50,160 bases of DNA from Erysipelothrix sp. (GTDB lineage Bacteria > Bacillota_I > Bacilli_A > Erysipelotrichales > Erysipelotrichaceae): positions 1 to 50,160 of the forward strand of contig JAAYHR010000051.1 of the NCBI GenBank assembly GCA_012735275.1, read 5' to 3'. The notes under the pieces are model-generated. The model was not told where the DNA came from. It saw only the letters and a list, made by a program, of their open reading frames with translations, and ran no database searches. How positions within the stretch are numbered: the stretch's first letter is position 1; each line of letters opens with the position of its first letter. The position numbers and the translations under genes were made by a program. Positions 25,912 to 36,317 of the stretch are shown piece by piece.

Positions 25912-27264
25912 TTATTTTCTTTTCGCCAATTGACGATTTTTATGACGTTCTTTTTGTTGTGATTTAATGTCATCTTTAATCATTTGACGACGACGTTTTT
26001 GTTTAATCTTATCAATTTCTTGTTGGCGTTTCTTTTTATATCCTGGTTTAACTTTAGTGTTTTTTCTAAATAATACTTTCGCAATTTCTTTATCTTCACT
26101 ATAGTTATCTTTTTTCTTTGAGAATAGTGATTTAGCATCAACTAATTCATTATTTCTAACTTGTTTAAATTGGAATTTAACTCCACGGTTTTTTAGAGTA
26201 AAGATTGATGGAACATCACTCTTATTGTAAATGACGTATGAAGTCCCATGTCTTTGACTTCTTCCTGTACGACCAGCACGGTGTGTATAGAAGTTTAAAT
26301 CACTTGGTAAGCCTAGAGAAATAACATGGGTAATTCCAGCAATATCTAAACCACGTGCAGCAATATCAGTTGCGACAATGTAAGTAAATTCTTGTGAACG
26401 AAGATCTTTTAGTGAACGAATACGCTCACGTGATGATAGTCCACCTGAAATCATTAATGTTTTTAGATTATTACTTCTTAAGAAGTTTGTTGTATTTTCA
26501 ACTTCTTCACGCGTTTTACAGAAAATTACACAAACATAAGGATTAATTGTCCCTAATAATTGGAGTAATGTTTCTTCGTATGATAAATGCTTAGTAGCAA
26601 TTAGTAAGTGATCAATGTTTGGTGAGAAATCTTCCGAACGATTAATTCTAATTGTTTCTGGATTGCTTAAATATTTATCTAAGAAGTAGTTCATTTCTTT
26701 TAAAATTGTTGCTGAGAAGACTGTAATTTGAATATCATCACGCATACGCGAGACAATCTGATCAATATCTTCTAAGAATCCAAACTCAAATGTCATATCA
26801 GCCTCATCAACGATAATGTAATCAGCTAAATCGGCTCTTAAGACTGCTTGATCAACAAACATGTCCTTAATTCTTCCTGGTGTTCCAATAACGATATGCG
26901 GGTTATTTGATAGTTTCTCAACCATACGGTTTCGATCCATTCCTCCGGTTACGAGTTCAATCGTCATTGTTTCATCAACTTCGCTCATTACTTTAGCAAA
27001 TTCAAAAATTTGGTATGCTAACTCACGAGTTGGTGCAGTTATTATTGCTTGTGTGCGGTTGTCACTAGTGTCAATTTTTTCCATTAATGGAATTAAGAAG
27101 GCATGAGTCTTTCCAGTTCCTGTATCTGCAACTGCGATAATATCTTTTCCAGCGATCATTTTGTCGACCACGGCGTCTTGAATTAAAGTCAGCTCAGTAA
27201 AGTCATTAACTTTTAGAAAGTCTAATGTTTTCTTAGTAAAATTGTGTTTATCTATATTTGACAT
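25912..27264 (-). CDS. cshB: DEAD-box RNA helicase, CshB type
   Basis: A 450-residue DEAD-box helicase. Motifs in order: Q-motif region near 12-25, DTGTGKTH (I), PTRELAYQ (Ia), GTPGR (Ib), DEAD (II), SAT (III), ATDIAARGLD (V) and HRAGRTGR (VI). The last 60 residues are a highly basic tail (KPGYKKKRQQEIDKIKQKRR) for RNA binding. CshB is chosen because Bacillus cshB lies next to nfo in the same rpoD region; cold-shock RNA remodelling is the known family role. Confidence 0.92.
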   Translation of the reverse strand: MSNIDKHNFTKKTLDFLKVNDFTELTLIQDAVVDKMIAGKDIIAVADTGTGKTHAFLIPLMEKIDTSDNRTQAIITAPTRELAYQIFEFAKVMSEVDETMTIELVTGGMDRNRMVEKLSNNPHIVIGTPGRIKDMFVDQAVLRADLADYIIVDEADMTFEFGFLEDIDQIVSRMRDDIQITVFSATILKEMNYFLDKYLSNPETIRINRSEDFSPNIDHLLIATKHLSYEETLLQLLGTINPYVCVIFCKTREEVENTTNFLRSNNLKTLMISGGLSSRERIRSLKDLRSQEFTYIVATDIAARGLDIAGITHVISLGLPSDLNFYTHRAGRTGRSQRHGTSYVIYNKSDVPSIFTLKNRGVKFQFKQVRNNELVDAKSLFSKKKDNYSEDKEIAKVLFRKNTKVKPGYKKKRQQEIDKIKQKRRRQMIKDDIKSQQKERHKNRQLAKRK

Positions 27265-27302
27265 GCAAGCACATCCTTTCTTTATATATTCTTATATGAA
27301 TA

Positions 27303-27333
27303 CGAAAGCCTTAGTTCATTGTGTCTAAGGCTT
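27303..27333 (-). repeat. Hairpin over the trmK stop codon
   Basis: A perfect 9-bp inverted repeat (AAGCCTTAG / CTAAGGCTT) with a 13-base loop contains the last trmK codons and its stop. The 3' side lacks a T-run (TTTCG), so it is probably not an efficient terminator; it may trim or protect the transcript end between trmK and cshB. Confidence 0.5.
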
Positions 27334-27949
27334 GTTTTATATTACTATGTAAGTCTTTAATGTCGTCATTAAATTGACTAATACCACAAAACAGTTCTTC
27401 TTGTTCTTTCAAAAATTTAAGATAATTTATATCATCCATTAATAAGTCACCAACATAAGTATTCTTAATATTTGATACTTTACTTGGTACGGCCTTAATA
27501 AATAAGTACTCTTTATTACGTGAGATTAAGAAATTTTCTTCAACAATTGAAAAGTTGTTTTCTTTTAATAGTGATCTTAATAAATGCCAATCAGTATTTG
27601 CTTGAATGACTAATGAATCTAAATCTAATGCCTTATCTAAATTATCCATTAGGATCATTTTAATCGTATCAAAACCCATTCCAGCGATAATGATTGATGA
27701 AACATCATCAGCTAATTCATCTAGTCCTGAGGCTAGGATTGGTAGAACTTTACCTTCAAGTTGGTACTTGCTGATATTTTCTAGCGCACCCTGCATTGGG
27801 CCTGGTTTGTTATCAACTGCGTAAACTTTAGAACTAATATCATTTAATACTAAATAACAAGGTAAAAGTGCATGATCAGAGCCTATATCAGCAATGATTG
27901 CACCTTTATCTAGCATTTTAGCGATCATTTGTAAGCGATCAGATATCAT
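27311..27949 (-). CDS. trmK: tRNA (adenine22-N1)-methyltransferase TrmK
   Basis: A 212-residue SAM-dependent methyltransferase with motif I DIGSDHALLPCYL near 20-32 and IIAGMGFDTI near the middle, as in TrmK, which methylates A22 of tRNA. The C-terminal helical part is short. Gene order dnaG-rpoD-trmK matches Bacillus; the usual partner yqfO is absent here, replaced by the helicase gene. Confidence 0.93.
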   Translation of the reverse strand: MISDRLQMIAKMLDKGAIIADIGSDHALLPCYLVLNDISSKVYAVDNKPGPMQGALENISKYQLEGKVLPILASGLDELADDVSSIIIAGMGFDTIKMILMDNLDKALDLDSLVIQANTDWHLLRSLLKENNFSIVEENFLISRNKEYLFIKAVPSKVSNIKNTYVGDLLMDDINYLKFLKEQEELFCGISQFNDDIKDLHSNIKQALDTMN

Positions 27950-27951
27950 TA

Positions 27952-29088
27952 TTACATATCTTCCATGAATTCTCTTAATCGTTTAGATTTATTTGGATGT
28001 TTTAGTTTTCTTAAAGCTTTTGCTTCAATTTGTCTAATACGCTCACGCGTAACGTCAAACTCACGACCAACTTCTTCAAGTGTACGTGTACGTCCATCTT
28101 CAAGTCCAAATCTTAAACGAAGTACTTTTTCTTCACGTTCAGTTAAATCTAGTAATACATTATCAATTTCTTCTTTTAATAACATGTTGTTTGCATATTC
28201 AGTTGGTGTAACTGTGATTTTATCTTCAATGAAGTCTCCTAGTTGTGAGTCATCTTCTTCTCCAATTGGAGTTTCAAGTGACACTGGTACTAGTGCAATC
28301 TTTTGAATTTCACGTACACGATCAGCTGTCATACCATCACCCATAACTTCAGCGATTTCCTCTGCAGTTGGATCACGGTCAAACTCTTGAACTAATTGAC
28401 GTTGAATTCTTGTTAATTTGTTAATTGTTTCAACCATATGAACTGGAATTCTAATTGTACGAGCTTGATCGGCAATTGCACGAGTAATTGCTTGTCTAAT
28501 CCACCAAGTAGCATAAGTTGAGAATTTAAATCCTTTACGGTAGTCGAATTTTTCAACTGCACGCATTAATCCAGTATTACCTTCTTGGATTAAGTCTAAT
28601 AATTGCATTCCACGTCCAATATATTTTTTCGCAATAGAAACAACTATACGTAAGTTTGCAGTAATTAATAGGTCAATCGCTTCTTGATCGCCCTCATCAG
28701 CTGCTTTAGCGACACGACGTTCTTCTTCAGTTGATAATAGATCAACACGACCAATTTCTTTTAAGTACATCTTAACTGGGTCATTTGATTTATTGCTTGT
28801 AGACTCAGCAAATGATGCCTCTAATTGTGATAATTGACGACCTTCATATGAATCATCAATTTCATCATCTTCAGTATCTTCAAAGTCCATGTCAACTTCA
28901 TCGTCAGAAATAACGATTTCATTGTCAGCAAACCACTCATATAATTCATCTAATTCTGTATCAGATAGGTTTAATGGCTCAACAGCATTATGAATCTCTT
29001 CTTGATAAAGTTTGTTTTTATCCTCATAAAACTTTTTAAAGTCATTCTTTAAACCATCTAATGTTACAATATTTTTCTTTTTACTCAT
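27952..29088 (-). CDS. rpoD: Primary sigma factor RpoD (SigA)
   Basis: A 378-residue group 1 sigma factor. An acidic N-terminal part (1-100) is followed by region 1.2 ([11 protein letters not shown]), region 2 with [18 protein letters not shown] (2.4), region 3, and region 4.2 with the helix-turn-helix [20 protein letters not shown]. The start is the ATG at 29088 behind AGGAG; an open frame extends 20 codons further but runs into dnaG. It recognises the TTGACA/TATAAT promoters seen in this window. Confidence 0.98.
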   Translation of the reverse strand: MSKKKNIVTLDGLKNDFKKFYEDKNKLYQEEIHNAVEPLNLSDTELDELYEWFADNEIVISDDEVDMDFEDTEDDEIDDSYEGRQLSQLEASFAESTSNKSNDPVKMYLKEIGRVDLLSTEEERRVAKAADEGDQEAIDLLITANLRIVVSIAKKYIGRGMQLLDLIQEGNTGLMRAVEKFDYRKGFKFSTYATWWIRQAITRAIADQARTIRIPVHMVETINKLTRIQRQLVQEFDRDPTAEEIAEVMGDGMTADRVREIQKIALVPVSLETPIGEEDDSQLGDFIEDKITVTPTEYANNMLLKEEIDNVLLDLTEREEKVLRLRFGLEDGRTRTLEEVGREFDVTRERIRQIEAKALRKLKHPNKSKRLREFMEDM

Positions 29089-29095
29089 ATTACTC

Positions 29096-30847
29096 CTACT
29101 TTCCCAAAAGCTCCACTTTTTGCTTTTGTAATTTTGCGATTTCAGCAATCATTTCAATTTGCTCATTATCATTTAAAAATATGCGTGATCTCAATTGTTT
29201 GATACTATCATCAATCATATTAATTTGAACGAGTTTTATATTCTCATCAATAATATCCTTGTTATAGTCTTTAATGATCATGTCATTATTGATTAAATGT
29301 AAGATTAAATCTTCTAATTCTGGACTCGCTTGTGACATTAAGCTAATTAAATCGGCTTGGCTTAATAAGTCGTATTTTTGATAGTGATCTATTATCGATA
29401 GATAGATACTATACAAGTTTGGATTTGTAAGAAATCCTAAGTTATCGCGGATGTATAAGCTAGCTTCCTTACCCGATAACATTTGCCCAATTAAATTAAA
29501 TTCGGCACGATCGCGCTCAATTTTAATTTCATCATTGTGGATGATGTGCGGCTTTACTTTTGGCTTTTCTATTACATTCAAATTAGCAATTTGATGTTCG
29601 CTAAATTTAGTTAACTCCGAGATTCTTCCGATTAAATATTCACGGTCTAAGGCACTTTCGATTTTACTTAAATATTTCGATAAATCAATGGTAAATTGTT
29701 TTCTTTCTTCAAAGTTTTCAATATTATACTTGATTAAGAAATATTTGATTAAGTAATCAATATAGGATAAGCGATTAACTAAGACAGCCTGGAATGCTTC
29801 AACACCATGTGCTTTAACATAATCATCAGGGTCCATATCACCAAATCCATCTAATACTTCAATCTTTACTTTCTCATCTAAGAGTAGACCAATTGCCTTA
29901 ATTGTTGCAAGTGCACCTGCACTATCGCCATCATAGGCCAGTACGACTGAGTTTGCATGTTTACTTAATAGTTTAACCTGCTCACGCGTCATTGCGGTAC
30001 CCAGGGTTGCGACTGCGTTTTTAACATGGCCTTTATAAAAGCCAATAACGTCCATAACCCCTTCAACTAAGTATATTTCATTTTCTTGTTTAACTGTATC
30101 AAGTGCTCGATGATAGTTATATAAGATTGAACCCTTATGATAAATATCATTTTCACTCGAGTTAATATACTTAGCAATATTTGCATCACTAATTAAAGCA
30201 CGTCCACTATAACCGACTACTTGACCAAACTCAGTATGAATTGGAAAGAGTAAACGATTATTAAAGACTGACCTAACTCCATAATCACCCTCATTAATAA
30301 GATTAATATTAACTAGTTGCCTATTAGTATATTCCTTCTTCTCCATAAAATTGATTAAGGAGTTGTCTGATTCATAACCAATATTGAAATACTCAATGTC
30401 AGCTTCAGACAAATCTCGCTCTTTTAAATAATCAATAATATTAGCTTCATTAGTATTAACTAAGCGATAATTAAAGTAATTCATTGACTCACTCATAATC
30501 GCATAAGGTAAGAGTTTACTGTCTTCCACTTGTGGCTGACGACTCGTAACTTGAACATCTAATGGAATATTTACAAAATCAGCAACTACTTTAACTGATT
30601 GGATAAATTCTAAATTATTATACTTAGATACAAAGGTAAAGACATTACCACCGGCCCCACAGACGAAGCATTTATAGATTTGCTTCTCTTCTGATATGGA
30701 CATCGATGGATTTGTATCTTCATGAAATGGGCAGATGGCAACAAAGTTTCTTCCTTTTTTCTCAATTGGAATATATTGACTAATGATATCACTGATGTTT
30801 GCACTTTGGCGGATATTATTAATGATTTCATTGTCTATTCTTGCCAT
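29096..30847 (-). CDS. dnaG: DNA primase
   Basis: A 583-residue primase. The zinc-binding domain has Cys39, His42, Cys60 and Cys63 (CPFHED and CFVCGAGG). The Toprim catalytic core has VEGVMDVI, the conserved YDGDSAG and DPDDYV. The C-terminal helicase-binding region is present but divergent. It ends 8 bases before the rpoD start, the classic macromolecular synthesis operon order. Confidence 0.97.
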   Translation of the reverse strand: MARIDNEIINNIRQSANISDIISQYIPIEKKGRNFVAICPFHEDTNPSMSISEEKQIYKCFVCGAGGNVFTFVSKYNNLEFIQSVKVVADFVNIPLDVQVTSRQPQVEDSKLLPYAIMSESMNYFNYRLVNTNEANIIDYLKERDLSEADIEYFNIGYESDNSLINFMEKKEYTNRQLVNINLINEGDYGVRSVFNNRLLFPIHTEFGQVVGYSGRALISDANIAKYINSSENDIYHKGSILYNYHRALDTVKQENEIYLVEGVMDVIGFYKGHVKNAVATLGTAMTREQVKLLSKHANSVVLAYDGDSAGALATIKAIGLLLDEKVKIEVLDGFGDMDPDDYVKAHGVEAFQAVLVNRLSYIDYLIKYFLIKYNIENFEERKQFTIDLSKYLSKIESALDREYLIGRISELTKFSEHQIANLNVIEKPKVKPHIIHNDEIKIERDRAEFNLIGQMLSGKEASLYIRDNLGFLTNPNLYSIYLSIIDHYQKYDLLSQADLISLMSQASPELEDLILHLINNDMIIKDYNKDIIDENIKLVQINMIDDSIKQLRSRIFLNDNEQIEMIAEIAKLQKQKVELLGK

Positions 30848-30860
30848 TTTTAACCCTCCT

Positions 30861-32234
30861 CTAGAATTTTAATGCTTTTGCTATATAGGCATTTAAATCG
30901 CTAATTGCAACACGTTCTTGTTCCATTGAATCGCGGTGTCTAACTGTAACCATATTATCGTCTAATGATTCAAAATCATAAGTAATACAGAATGGTGTTC
31001 CGATTTCATCTTGACGACGATATCTTCTTCCAATCGCACCTGCAGTGTCATATTGAACATTAAAGTCATCACTTAAATCTCTAAATACTGCTAATGCTTG
31101 ATCATGTAATTTCTTATGTAATGGTAAGATTGCTGCTTTAACAGGTGCTAAAGCTGGGTGCAATTTCATTACTTTTCTAATGTCGCCATTCTCTAAAACT
31201 TCTTCTTTGTAAGAATCAGTTAAGAAGGTTAGTAGTAGTCTTTCAACTCCAACTGATGGTTCAACGACGTATGGAATATAACGCTCGTTAGTATAAGGAT
31301 CTAAGTATGACATGTTTTCTTTTGAATATTCTTGGTGTTGTGTTAAGTCGTAATCAGTACGATTTGCAATTCCCCAAATTTCTCCCCATCCAAATGGGAA
31401 TTCATATTCAATATCAACTGTTGCTTTAGAATAGAACGATAGTTCTTCAGCTGTATGATCTCTAAACTGTAATTTATTCTTATCGACACCTAAGTCAGTA
31501 ATAAAGTCCATGCAGTATTGTTTCCAGTGGTCATACCATTCTTCATCCGTACCTGGTTCAACAAAGAATTGCATTTCCATTTGTTCAAACTCACGTGTTC
31601 TAAAGATAAAGTTACCTGGTGTAATTTCATTTCTAAATGATTTACCCACTTGTCCAATTCCAAATGGTACTTTCTTACGCATAGATCTTTGAACATTTTT
31701 AAAGTTAACAAAGATTCCTTGTGCTGTTTCCGGTCTTAAGTAAATTGTATTAGCTTCATTCTCAACAACACCTTGAAATGTTTTTAACATTAGGTTGAAT
31801 TTTCTAATTTCTGTAAAGTCTTTTTTACCGCATGATGGACATTTAATTTCTTTATCAACGATAAAGTTAAACATATCCTCATCACTCATTGATTCAACAT
31901 CAACACTTGCATCGAATTCTTCAATTAATTGATCAGCACGGTGACGTGTATTACAAGCACGACATTCCATTAGTGGATCATTAAATGTTTTTAAGTGACC
32001 ACTTGCTTCCCAAACTAAAGGATTCATTAAGATTGATGAATCAAGACCAACATTATTATCTGATCTTCTAATAAATGCTTTCCACCAAGCATTTTTTATA
32101 TTGTTTTTAAACTCGACACCTAATGGACCATAATCCCATGTATTCGCAAGTCCTCCATATATCTCAGATCCTTGAAATATATACCCCGTACTCTTTGCAT
32201 GAGCAACTATAGTTTCTAATTTTAAATCGTCCAT
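30861..32234 (-). CDS. glyS: Glycyl-tRNA synthetase, single-chain alpha2 type
   Basis: A 457-residue class II synthetase of the dimeric type, not the alpha2beta2 type of Bacillus. Motifs: GSEIYGGLANTWDYGPLG near the start, class II motif 2 around FRNEITPGNFIFRTREFEQM and motif 3 in PSVGVERLLL. Two CxxC pairs (CRACNTRH and CPSCGKK) suggest a zinc site. It takes the place of glyQ-glyS in the Bacillus-like order recO-glyS-dnaG, as in Mollicutes and relatives. Confidence 0.97.
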   Translation of the reverse strand: MDDLKLETIVAHAKSTGYIFQGSEIYGGLANTWDYGPLGVEFKNNIKNAWWKAFIRRSDNNVGLDSSILMNPLVWEASGHLKTFNDPLMECRACNTRHRADQLIEEFDASVDVESMSDEDMFNFIVDKEIKCPSCGKKDFTEIRKFNLMLKTFQGVVENEANTIYLRPETAQGIFVNFKNVQRSMRKKVPFGIGQVGKSFRNEITPGNFIFRTREFEQMEMQFFVEPGTDEEWYDHWKQYCMDFITDLGVDKNKLQFRDHTAEELSFYSKATVDIEYEFPFGWGEIWGIANRTDYDLTQHQEYSKENMSYLDPYTNERYIPYVVEPSVGVERLLLTFLTDSYKEEVLENGDIRKVMKLHPALAPVKAAILPLHKKLHDQALAVFRDLSDDFNVQYDTAGAIGRRYRRQDEIGTPFCITYDFESLDDNMVTVRHRDSMEQERVAISDLNAYIAKALKF

Positions 32235-32257
32235 ATTATCCCTCTTTCATTCATATA

Positions 32258-32286
32258 ATTGTATAAATTATTACGCTTGATGTCAA
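32258..32286 (-). promoter_or_regulatory. Internal promoter before glyS-dnaG-rpoD
   Basis: Minus strand TTGACA (32281-32286), 17 bases, TACAAT (32258-32263): near-consensus. It begins at the recO stop and should drive glyS, dnaG, rpoD and the following genes independently of fmt. Confidence 0.78.
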
Positions 32287-32288
32287 TT

Positions 32289-33029
32289 TTACTCAACATC
32301 AATAAAATGCTTAATATTACTAAGATATTCGCCCGTATAAGTGTTATAAAAGCTATAAATTATCTTTAAACATTCTAATAAATCATTGTCTTTAAAATCA
32401 TTGTTTTTTAACTTTAATAAATCTGTCTTGTTTACATATCTAAATAATTTCATTACTTCTAGTGAATAAACCTCTACATCATTACTTACTAAACACTCGT
32501 AGCAAACAAAGCCACCATAATCACTAGAGATATAGTTAACTTTTTGATCACCGCATTTTGCACAAGCATCAGCAATTAGTTTTTGGCCATTTAATTCAAG
32601 AACAATTACTAATAATTTCGCAATGATTAATGTGTTATCTACCTGATTAAGTAAACTTAGTGCTTGTGTAATCGCCTGATAGATTTCTGGATTATTTTCA
32701 ACTTGATATCTTTGGATATTAGTAATAATTTCAACTAAGATAAAAGCCGTCATCATTTGATCATAATCATTAAGGTCTTTAACATAAGAATTAATGTACT
32801 TAGCACTCTTTAATAGATGGAGTCCTTTAGTTTTTTCAAAATAAGTAAGTTGACTAAAAGTCATTGCTTGGAGTCCACCAGCATTCTTGCTCATACTCTT
32901 CTTAATACCACGAGCATATAAGCTAATGAATTCACCTTGCTCACTTAAGGCTAAGATAATTGCATCATTATCCTTATAATCAGTTTGTCTTAAGATTAAG
33001 GCCGAAGCCAAAACTTCAAGCTTACTCAT
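32289..33029 (-). CDS. recO: DNA repair protein RecO
   Basis: A 246-residue RecO with an N-terminal OB fold (EVLASALILRQTDYKDNDAI) and a zinc finger ACAKCGDQKVNY...CYECL in the helical half. It loads RecA on SSB-coated DNA together with RecR. It overlaps the era stop by 8 bases; era-recO is a conserved pair in Bacillota. Confidence 0.93.
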   Translation of the reverse strand: MSKLEVLASALILRQTDYKDNDAIILALSEQGEFISLYARGIKKSMSKNAGGLQAMTFSQLTYFEKTKGLHLLKSAKYINSYVKDLNDYDQMMTAFILVEIITNIQRYQVENNPEIYQAITQALSLLNQVDNTLIIAKLLVIVLELNGQKLIADACAKCGDQKVNYISSDYGGFVCYECLVSNDVEVYSLEVMKLFRYVNKTDLLKLKNNDFKDNDLLECLKIIYSFYNTYTGEYLSNIKHFIDVE

Positions 33030-33909
33030 CGCTATGGCTTAATTGCTCCATCTTCTTCGGATTATTACGCCAGTCTTTCTCAACCGTAACATAAAGTTTT
33101 AAGAATACTTTTGTTTGAAACTTAGCTTCCATATCACGGCGTGCTAACATACCAACTTTTTTCAGGACGTGTCCACCTTTACCAATGACCATACCTTTTT
33201 GTGAATCACGCTCAACTGCGATTAAAGCATCAACAATTAAACGATCTTTCGTTTGTTTCTTTCTTTCAATAATAACTGCAATTGAATGGGGAATTTCTTC
33301 CTCCATTGCAAAGATTAATTTCTCACGAATTATTTCCGAAAGTAAGAAGTCTTCACCTTGATCAGTTACTTGATCATCAGCATAGTATTTTAAGTCATCT
33401 TCTAAGTAAGTTTTAGTGACCGTAAGTAATTGTTCAACATTTAAATCTTTAAGTGCTGAAATTGGAATCATTTCAGCAAAATTAAATCTTTCTTGCCAAG
33501 CCACTAGTAACTCTAGTAACTGATCTGATGAGAATCGGTCAATCTTATTTAAAATTAAGAATACTGGTTTATCAACTTTTTCGAGTTTATCTAAGACAAA
33601 TTGATCACCTGGACCAAATTTTTGTGTTGCGTCAATAACATAGTAGACTAAATCAGCATCATTAAATGAGTTATATGATTTAGCAATCATTGAGCCACCT
33701 AATTTATGTTTTGGCTTATGAATACCTGGAGTATCCATAAAGACCATTTGTGAGTCTTCATCAGTTCTAACCCCACGAATAATGTTTCGCGTTGTTTGCG
33801 GTTTGTTTGTCACAATCGCAATCTTATCATTGACTAAATTATTTATTAATGTCGACTTACCTGCATTAGGACGACCAACTAATGTTATAAAACCACTTTT
33901 AAATCCCAT
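33022..33909 (-). CDS. era: GTPase Era
   Basis: A 295-residue GTPase with G1 GRPNAGKST (12-20), G3 DTPG, G4 NKID and a C-terminal KH domain containing VIGKGGHVLKKVG. It binds the 3' end of 16S rRNA and checks 30S assembly. It overlaps cdd by 11 bases and recO by 8 bases. Confidence 0.97.
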   Translation of the reverse strand: MGFKSGFITLVGRPNAGKSTLINNLVNDKIAIVTNKPQTTRNIIRGVRTDEDSQMVFMDTPGIHKPKHKLGGSMIAKSYNSFNDADLVYYVIDATQKFGPGDQFVLDKLEKVDKPVFLILNKIDRFSSDQLLELLVAWQERFNFAEMIPISALKDLNVEQLLTVTKTYLEDDLKYYADDQVTDQGEDFLLSEIIREKLIFAMEEEIPHSIAVIIERKKQTKDRLIVDALIAVERDSQKGMVIGKGGHVLKKVGMLARRDMEAKFQTKVFLKLYVTVEKDWRNNPKKMEQLSHSDE

Positions 33910-34306
33910 AATCTAAATCCTCTTCATTAAAGCTATCTGGTAATAGATTAGCTATATTAGTTATTCTTGTTTCTGTTTTATTCGATAAAACTATTGGTGT
34001 ATCTTGATGGATTAGTTCCACTAAGACTTGGCGGCAAACACCACATGGTGTTCCAATACGCTTACCACTCGTTACAATAGTAATACTTTCAACATCATCT
34101 TTACGATATCCTTGCGAATAGGCTTGGAAAATCGCATTACGCTCACCACACATAGTTGGGCTGTAGGCAGCATTCTCGACATTAGCGCCGACAATGTAGT
34201 TACCATCTTTTAACTTAACACAAGCCCCTACTTTGTAATTAGAATAAGGTACATAGGCATTTTCCATGACAGCAAATGCTTTTTCTAATTCAATTTCGTA
34301 TTTCAT
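33899..34306 (-). CDS. cdd: Cytidine deaminase
   Basis: A 135-residue tetramer-type cytidine deaminase. The zinc site is ENAAYSPTMCGERNAIF (Cys and catalytic Glu) and TPCGVCRQ (two Cys). PYSNYKVGAC is the family N-terminal signature. It salvages cytidine to uridine. It sits in the standard dgkA-cdd-era order. Confidence 0.96.
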   Translation of the reverse strand: MKYEIELEKAFAVMENAYVPYSNYKVGACVKLKDGNYIVGANVENAAYSPTMCGERNAIFQAYSQGYRKDDVESITIVTSGKRIGTPCGVCRQVLVELIHQDTPIVLSNKTETRITNIANLLPDSFNEEDLDYGI

Positions 34307-34315
34307 ATTTTCCTC

Positions 34316-34675
34316 CTAAAAAAGATACTTAGACAAAATAATAAATCCAATGATTGCAGAACACAAGGACATAACTAAGACCGCTGCCGAAGACATATCT
34401 TTAGCACGACCAATTAGTTCATGATGTTCCTTATCACAAACATAATCAGCTAATTTCTCAATTGCTGAATTAAATATTTCCGATACGATAACAATAAAGA
34501 CTAAGAAGATAATAATTATAAAATCATAAGTTTCCATTGCTAGTATATAAGATCCTAAAATAACGATAACCCCAATAATAACTTGTGTCAGAATTGAGAA
34601 GTCATTTTTAAGGACATCAAACAATCCTGCAAATGCATATGAAAATTTTTCGATAATTAGCTTAATATATTTCAT
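34316..34675 (-). CDS. dgkA: Undecaprenol/diacylglycerol kinase (DgkA family)
   Basis: A 119-residue membrane protein with three helices. The family signature is SEIFNSAIEKLADYV, with the invariant Glu and Asn. In Bacillota this family phosphorylates undecaprenol to recycle the lipid carrier for cell-wall synthesis. I place the start at the ATG at 34675, which overlaps the ybeY stop; the frame is open two codons upstream to a TTG. Confidence 0.93.
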   Translation of the reverse strand: MKYIKLIIEKFSYAFAGLFDVLKNDFSILTQVIIGVIVILGSYILAMETYDFIIIIFLVFIVIVSEIFNSAIEKLADYVCDKEHHELIGRAKDMSSAAVLVMSLCSAIIGFIILSKYLF

Positions 34676-35096
34676 TGACAATCTTTCTTTGCAAATCTAG
34701 CATAAGCACTTCATCTTCTTTCTCAATGTGATCATATCCAAATAAGTGTAAGACACCATGGATAAATAGAAACTCTAGTTCACGATCAAGACTTTGCTTT
34801 AACTCTATGGCTTGTTCAGATGCTCGCTCTAAACAAATAAAGATATCACCTAAATCAATCTCGATCTCATCTGATAAGATTTCATAGTCAACTTCAAAAC
34901 TTAAAACATCAGTTACTGCATTAATATTACGGTATTCGTTATTTATTTCTTTGATGCGATCAGCTGAGACTAAACTTAATGATAGTGAATAATCACCCTG
35001 CTTATCTAAAACCTTTAGGATTTCCTGAAAGATTGCTTCATAGCGTTTTTCACTTAGTTGCTCAAAGTTCACATAATCATAGATATTTATTTCCAT
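34662..35096 (-). CDS. ybeY: Endoribonuclease YbeY
   Basis: A 144-residue zinc protein with the signature HGVLHLFGYDH, giving ligands His113, His117 and His123. The conserved TDVLSFEVD precedes it. YbeY takes part in 16S rRNA 3' end maturation and ribosome quality control. Its ATG shares a base with the fmt stop (TAATG). Confidence 0.96.
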   Translation of the reverse strand: MEINIYDYVNFEQLSEKRYEAIFQEILKVLDKQGDYSLSLSLVSADRIKEINNEYRNINAVTDVLSFEVDYEILSDEIEIDLGDIFICLERASEQAIELKQSLDRELEFLFIHGVLHLFGYDHIEKEDEVLMLDLQRKIVNEIY

Positions 35097-36031
35097 TATT
35101 GAAACCTTTTTCCGATTAAAGCTTTTCCGGCTCCATTTAAGAAATCTAGAGCTGACATAACTTTTTTACCAATTGGTTGAACTTCGGTTAGTACTAGCAC
35201 GCGATTATCGACAACAACGCCCAGTCCTTCATCGTGCTTACCAATGATATAACCATTAACTGCTTCATAGCTATCATCTGTTTCAATTACACCATGTAGT
35301 TTAATCTTTTGTCCATCAACAATACCATAACCAATTGGACGATCAATTAATGAGCGGATGTGTGCTGAGACTGTAGAGTATGCTTTATCAAAAGTAATAT
35401 ACTCTTCTTCTTTTGAAATGTTGTAAGCATATGTTACTTGACTCTCATCTTGCTCTTCTTTTGAATATGATTGATCAACTAAACTTGGTAGTGCTGCTGA
35501 GATTGATTCTTTAGCTAGATCAATTAACTCTAACTCCAAGCTTTCAGTAGTATGCTGATTATTTAAAACTAATTCTCTTTTTAGAATCATATCACCAGCG
35601 TCCATTTTTTTAATCATTTCCATAATGGTAATTCCAGTTTTTTCTTCTTCATACATAATTGCCTTATGAATTGGAGCACCGCCCCTTAATCTTGGCAAGA
35701 GAGATGCATGAATATTAAATGAGCCTAGTTTAGGATAATTCAATATTTCATCTGGAATTATCTGACCATAAGCACATGTAATAATCATGTCTGGCTTATA
35801 AGCTAAGACTTGGTCAATTCCATCCTTAATATTATGTGGTTGTAGACAGTCAATACCCAATTCTTTCGATAGTTGATGTACTGGCGTTTCCTCAATTATT
35901 CTTTTTCTTCCGACTGGTCGATCTGGCTGGCTAACGCTTGCCACTATCTTATAGTCTAATCCACTTAAATGTTTTAATATTTCACGCGCAAATATTGGCG
36001 TTCCCATAAACATAATCCGTATTTCACTCAT
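35096..36031 (-). CDS. fmt: Methionyl-tRNA formyltransferase
   Basis: A 311-residue formyltransferase that makes formyl-Met-tRNA for initiation. GTPIFAREIL begins the Rossmann fold; NIHASLLPRLRGGAPI holds the catalytic Asn and His and the SLLPxxRGxxPI signature; the C-terminal OB domain follows. It is first in the operon with its own promoter. Its position ahead of ybeY differs from Bacillus, where fmt follows def. Confidence 0.97.
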   Translation of the reverse strand: MSEIRIMFMGTPIFAREILKHLSGLDYKIVASVSQPDRPVGRKRIIEETPVHQLSKELGIDCLQPHNIKDGIDQVLAYKPDMIITCAYGQIIPDEILNYPKLGSFNIHASLLPRLRGGAPIHKAIMYEEEKTGITIMEMIKKMDAGDMILKRELVLNNQHTTESLELELIDLAKESISAALPSLVDQSYSKEEQDESQVTYAYNISKEEEYITFDKAYSTVSAHIRSLIDRPIGYGIVDGQKIKLHGVIETDDSYEAVNGYIIGKHDEGLGVVVDNRVLVLTEVQPIGKKVMSALDFLNGAGKALIGKRFQ

Positions 36032-36046
36032 TTTATCACCAAGTAT

Positions 36047-36055
36047 ATTATAGCA
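36047..36055 (-). promoter_or_regulatory. Extended -10 promoter of the fmt operon
   Basis: The minus strand reads TGCTATAAT 16 bases before the fmt ATG, with GGTGAT as ribosome binding site. No strong -35 is seen. The 120 bases upstream to the tRNA-Ser terminator contain nothing else that I can identify. Confidence 0.65.
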
Positions 36056-36182
36056 TATTTACACACCTTTTATACAGTCGCTACTTTACTTAAGTGGACT
36101 AAATGTCATTTTTAAGTCATTTAAGCAATCTTTAGCAAACTAATAATTATTATTAAGCAAATTAGAGCTAAAGTAAAAAAGA

Positions 36183-36204
36183 AAAAAGTCCCAAAGGACT
36201 TTGA
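36183..36204 (-). terminator. Intrinsic terminator after tRNA-Ser
   Basis: Minus strand AAAGTCC, loop TTT or TTG, GGACTTT running into TTTTC. It lies 14 bases after the CCA end of the tRNA. Confidence 0.85.
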
Positions 36205-36217
36205 TTTAATTTAAATT

Positions 36218-36305
36218 TGGCGGTTGATGAGGGATTTGAACCCCCGGTACCCTAGAGTACACTACCTTTCCAAGGTAGCACCTTCAGCCACTCAGACAAT
36301 CAACC
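36218..36305 (-). tRNA. tRNA-Ser (GGA anticodon)
   Basis: An 88-base tRNA with acceptor GGTTGAT/ATCAACC, anticodon stem CTACC/GGTAG and loop TTGGAAA giving anticodon GGA (reads UCC and UCU), a long variable arm (GTACTC...GGGTAC) typical of serine tRNAs, and T-loop GTTCAAATC. Discriminator G and CCA are encoded. Confidence 0.97.
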
Positions 36306-36317
36306 AACTGCTTATTA

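Noticed and set aside
29089-29148. Longer RpoD start at 29148
   Set aside because: It would overlap dnaG by about 50 bases; ATG at 29088 follows AGGAG.
30861-32290. T-box leader before glyS
   Set aside because: The gap between recO and glyS is about 55 bases and is filled by a promoter; there is no room for a T-box.
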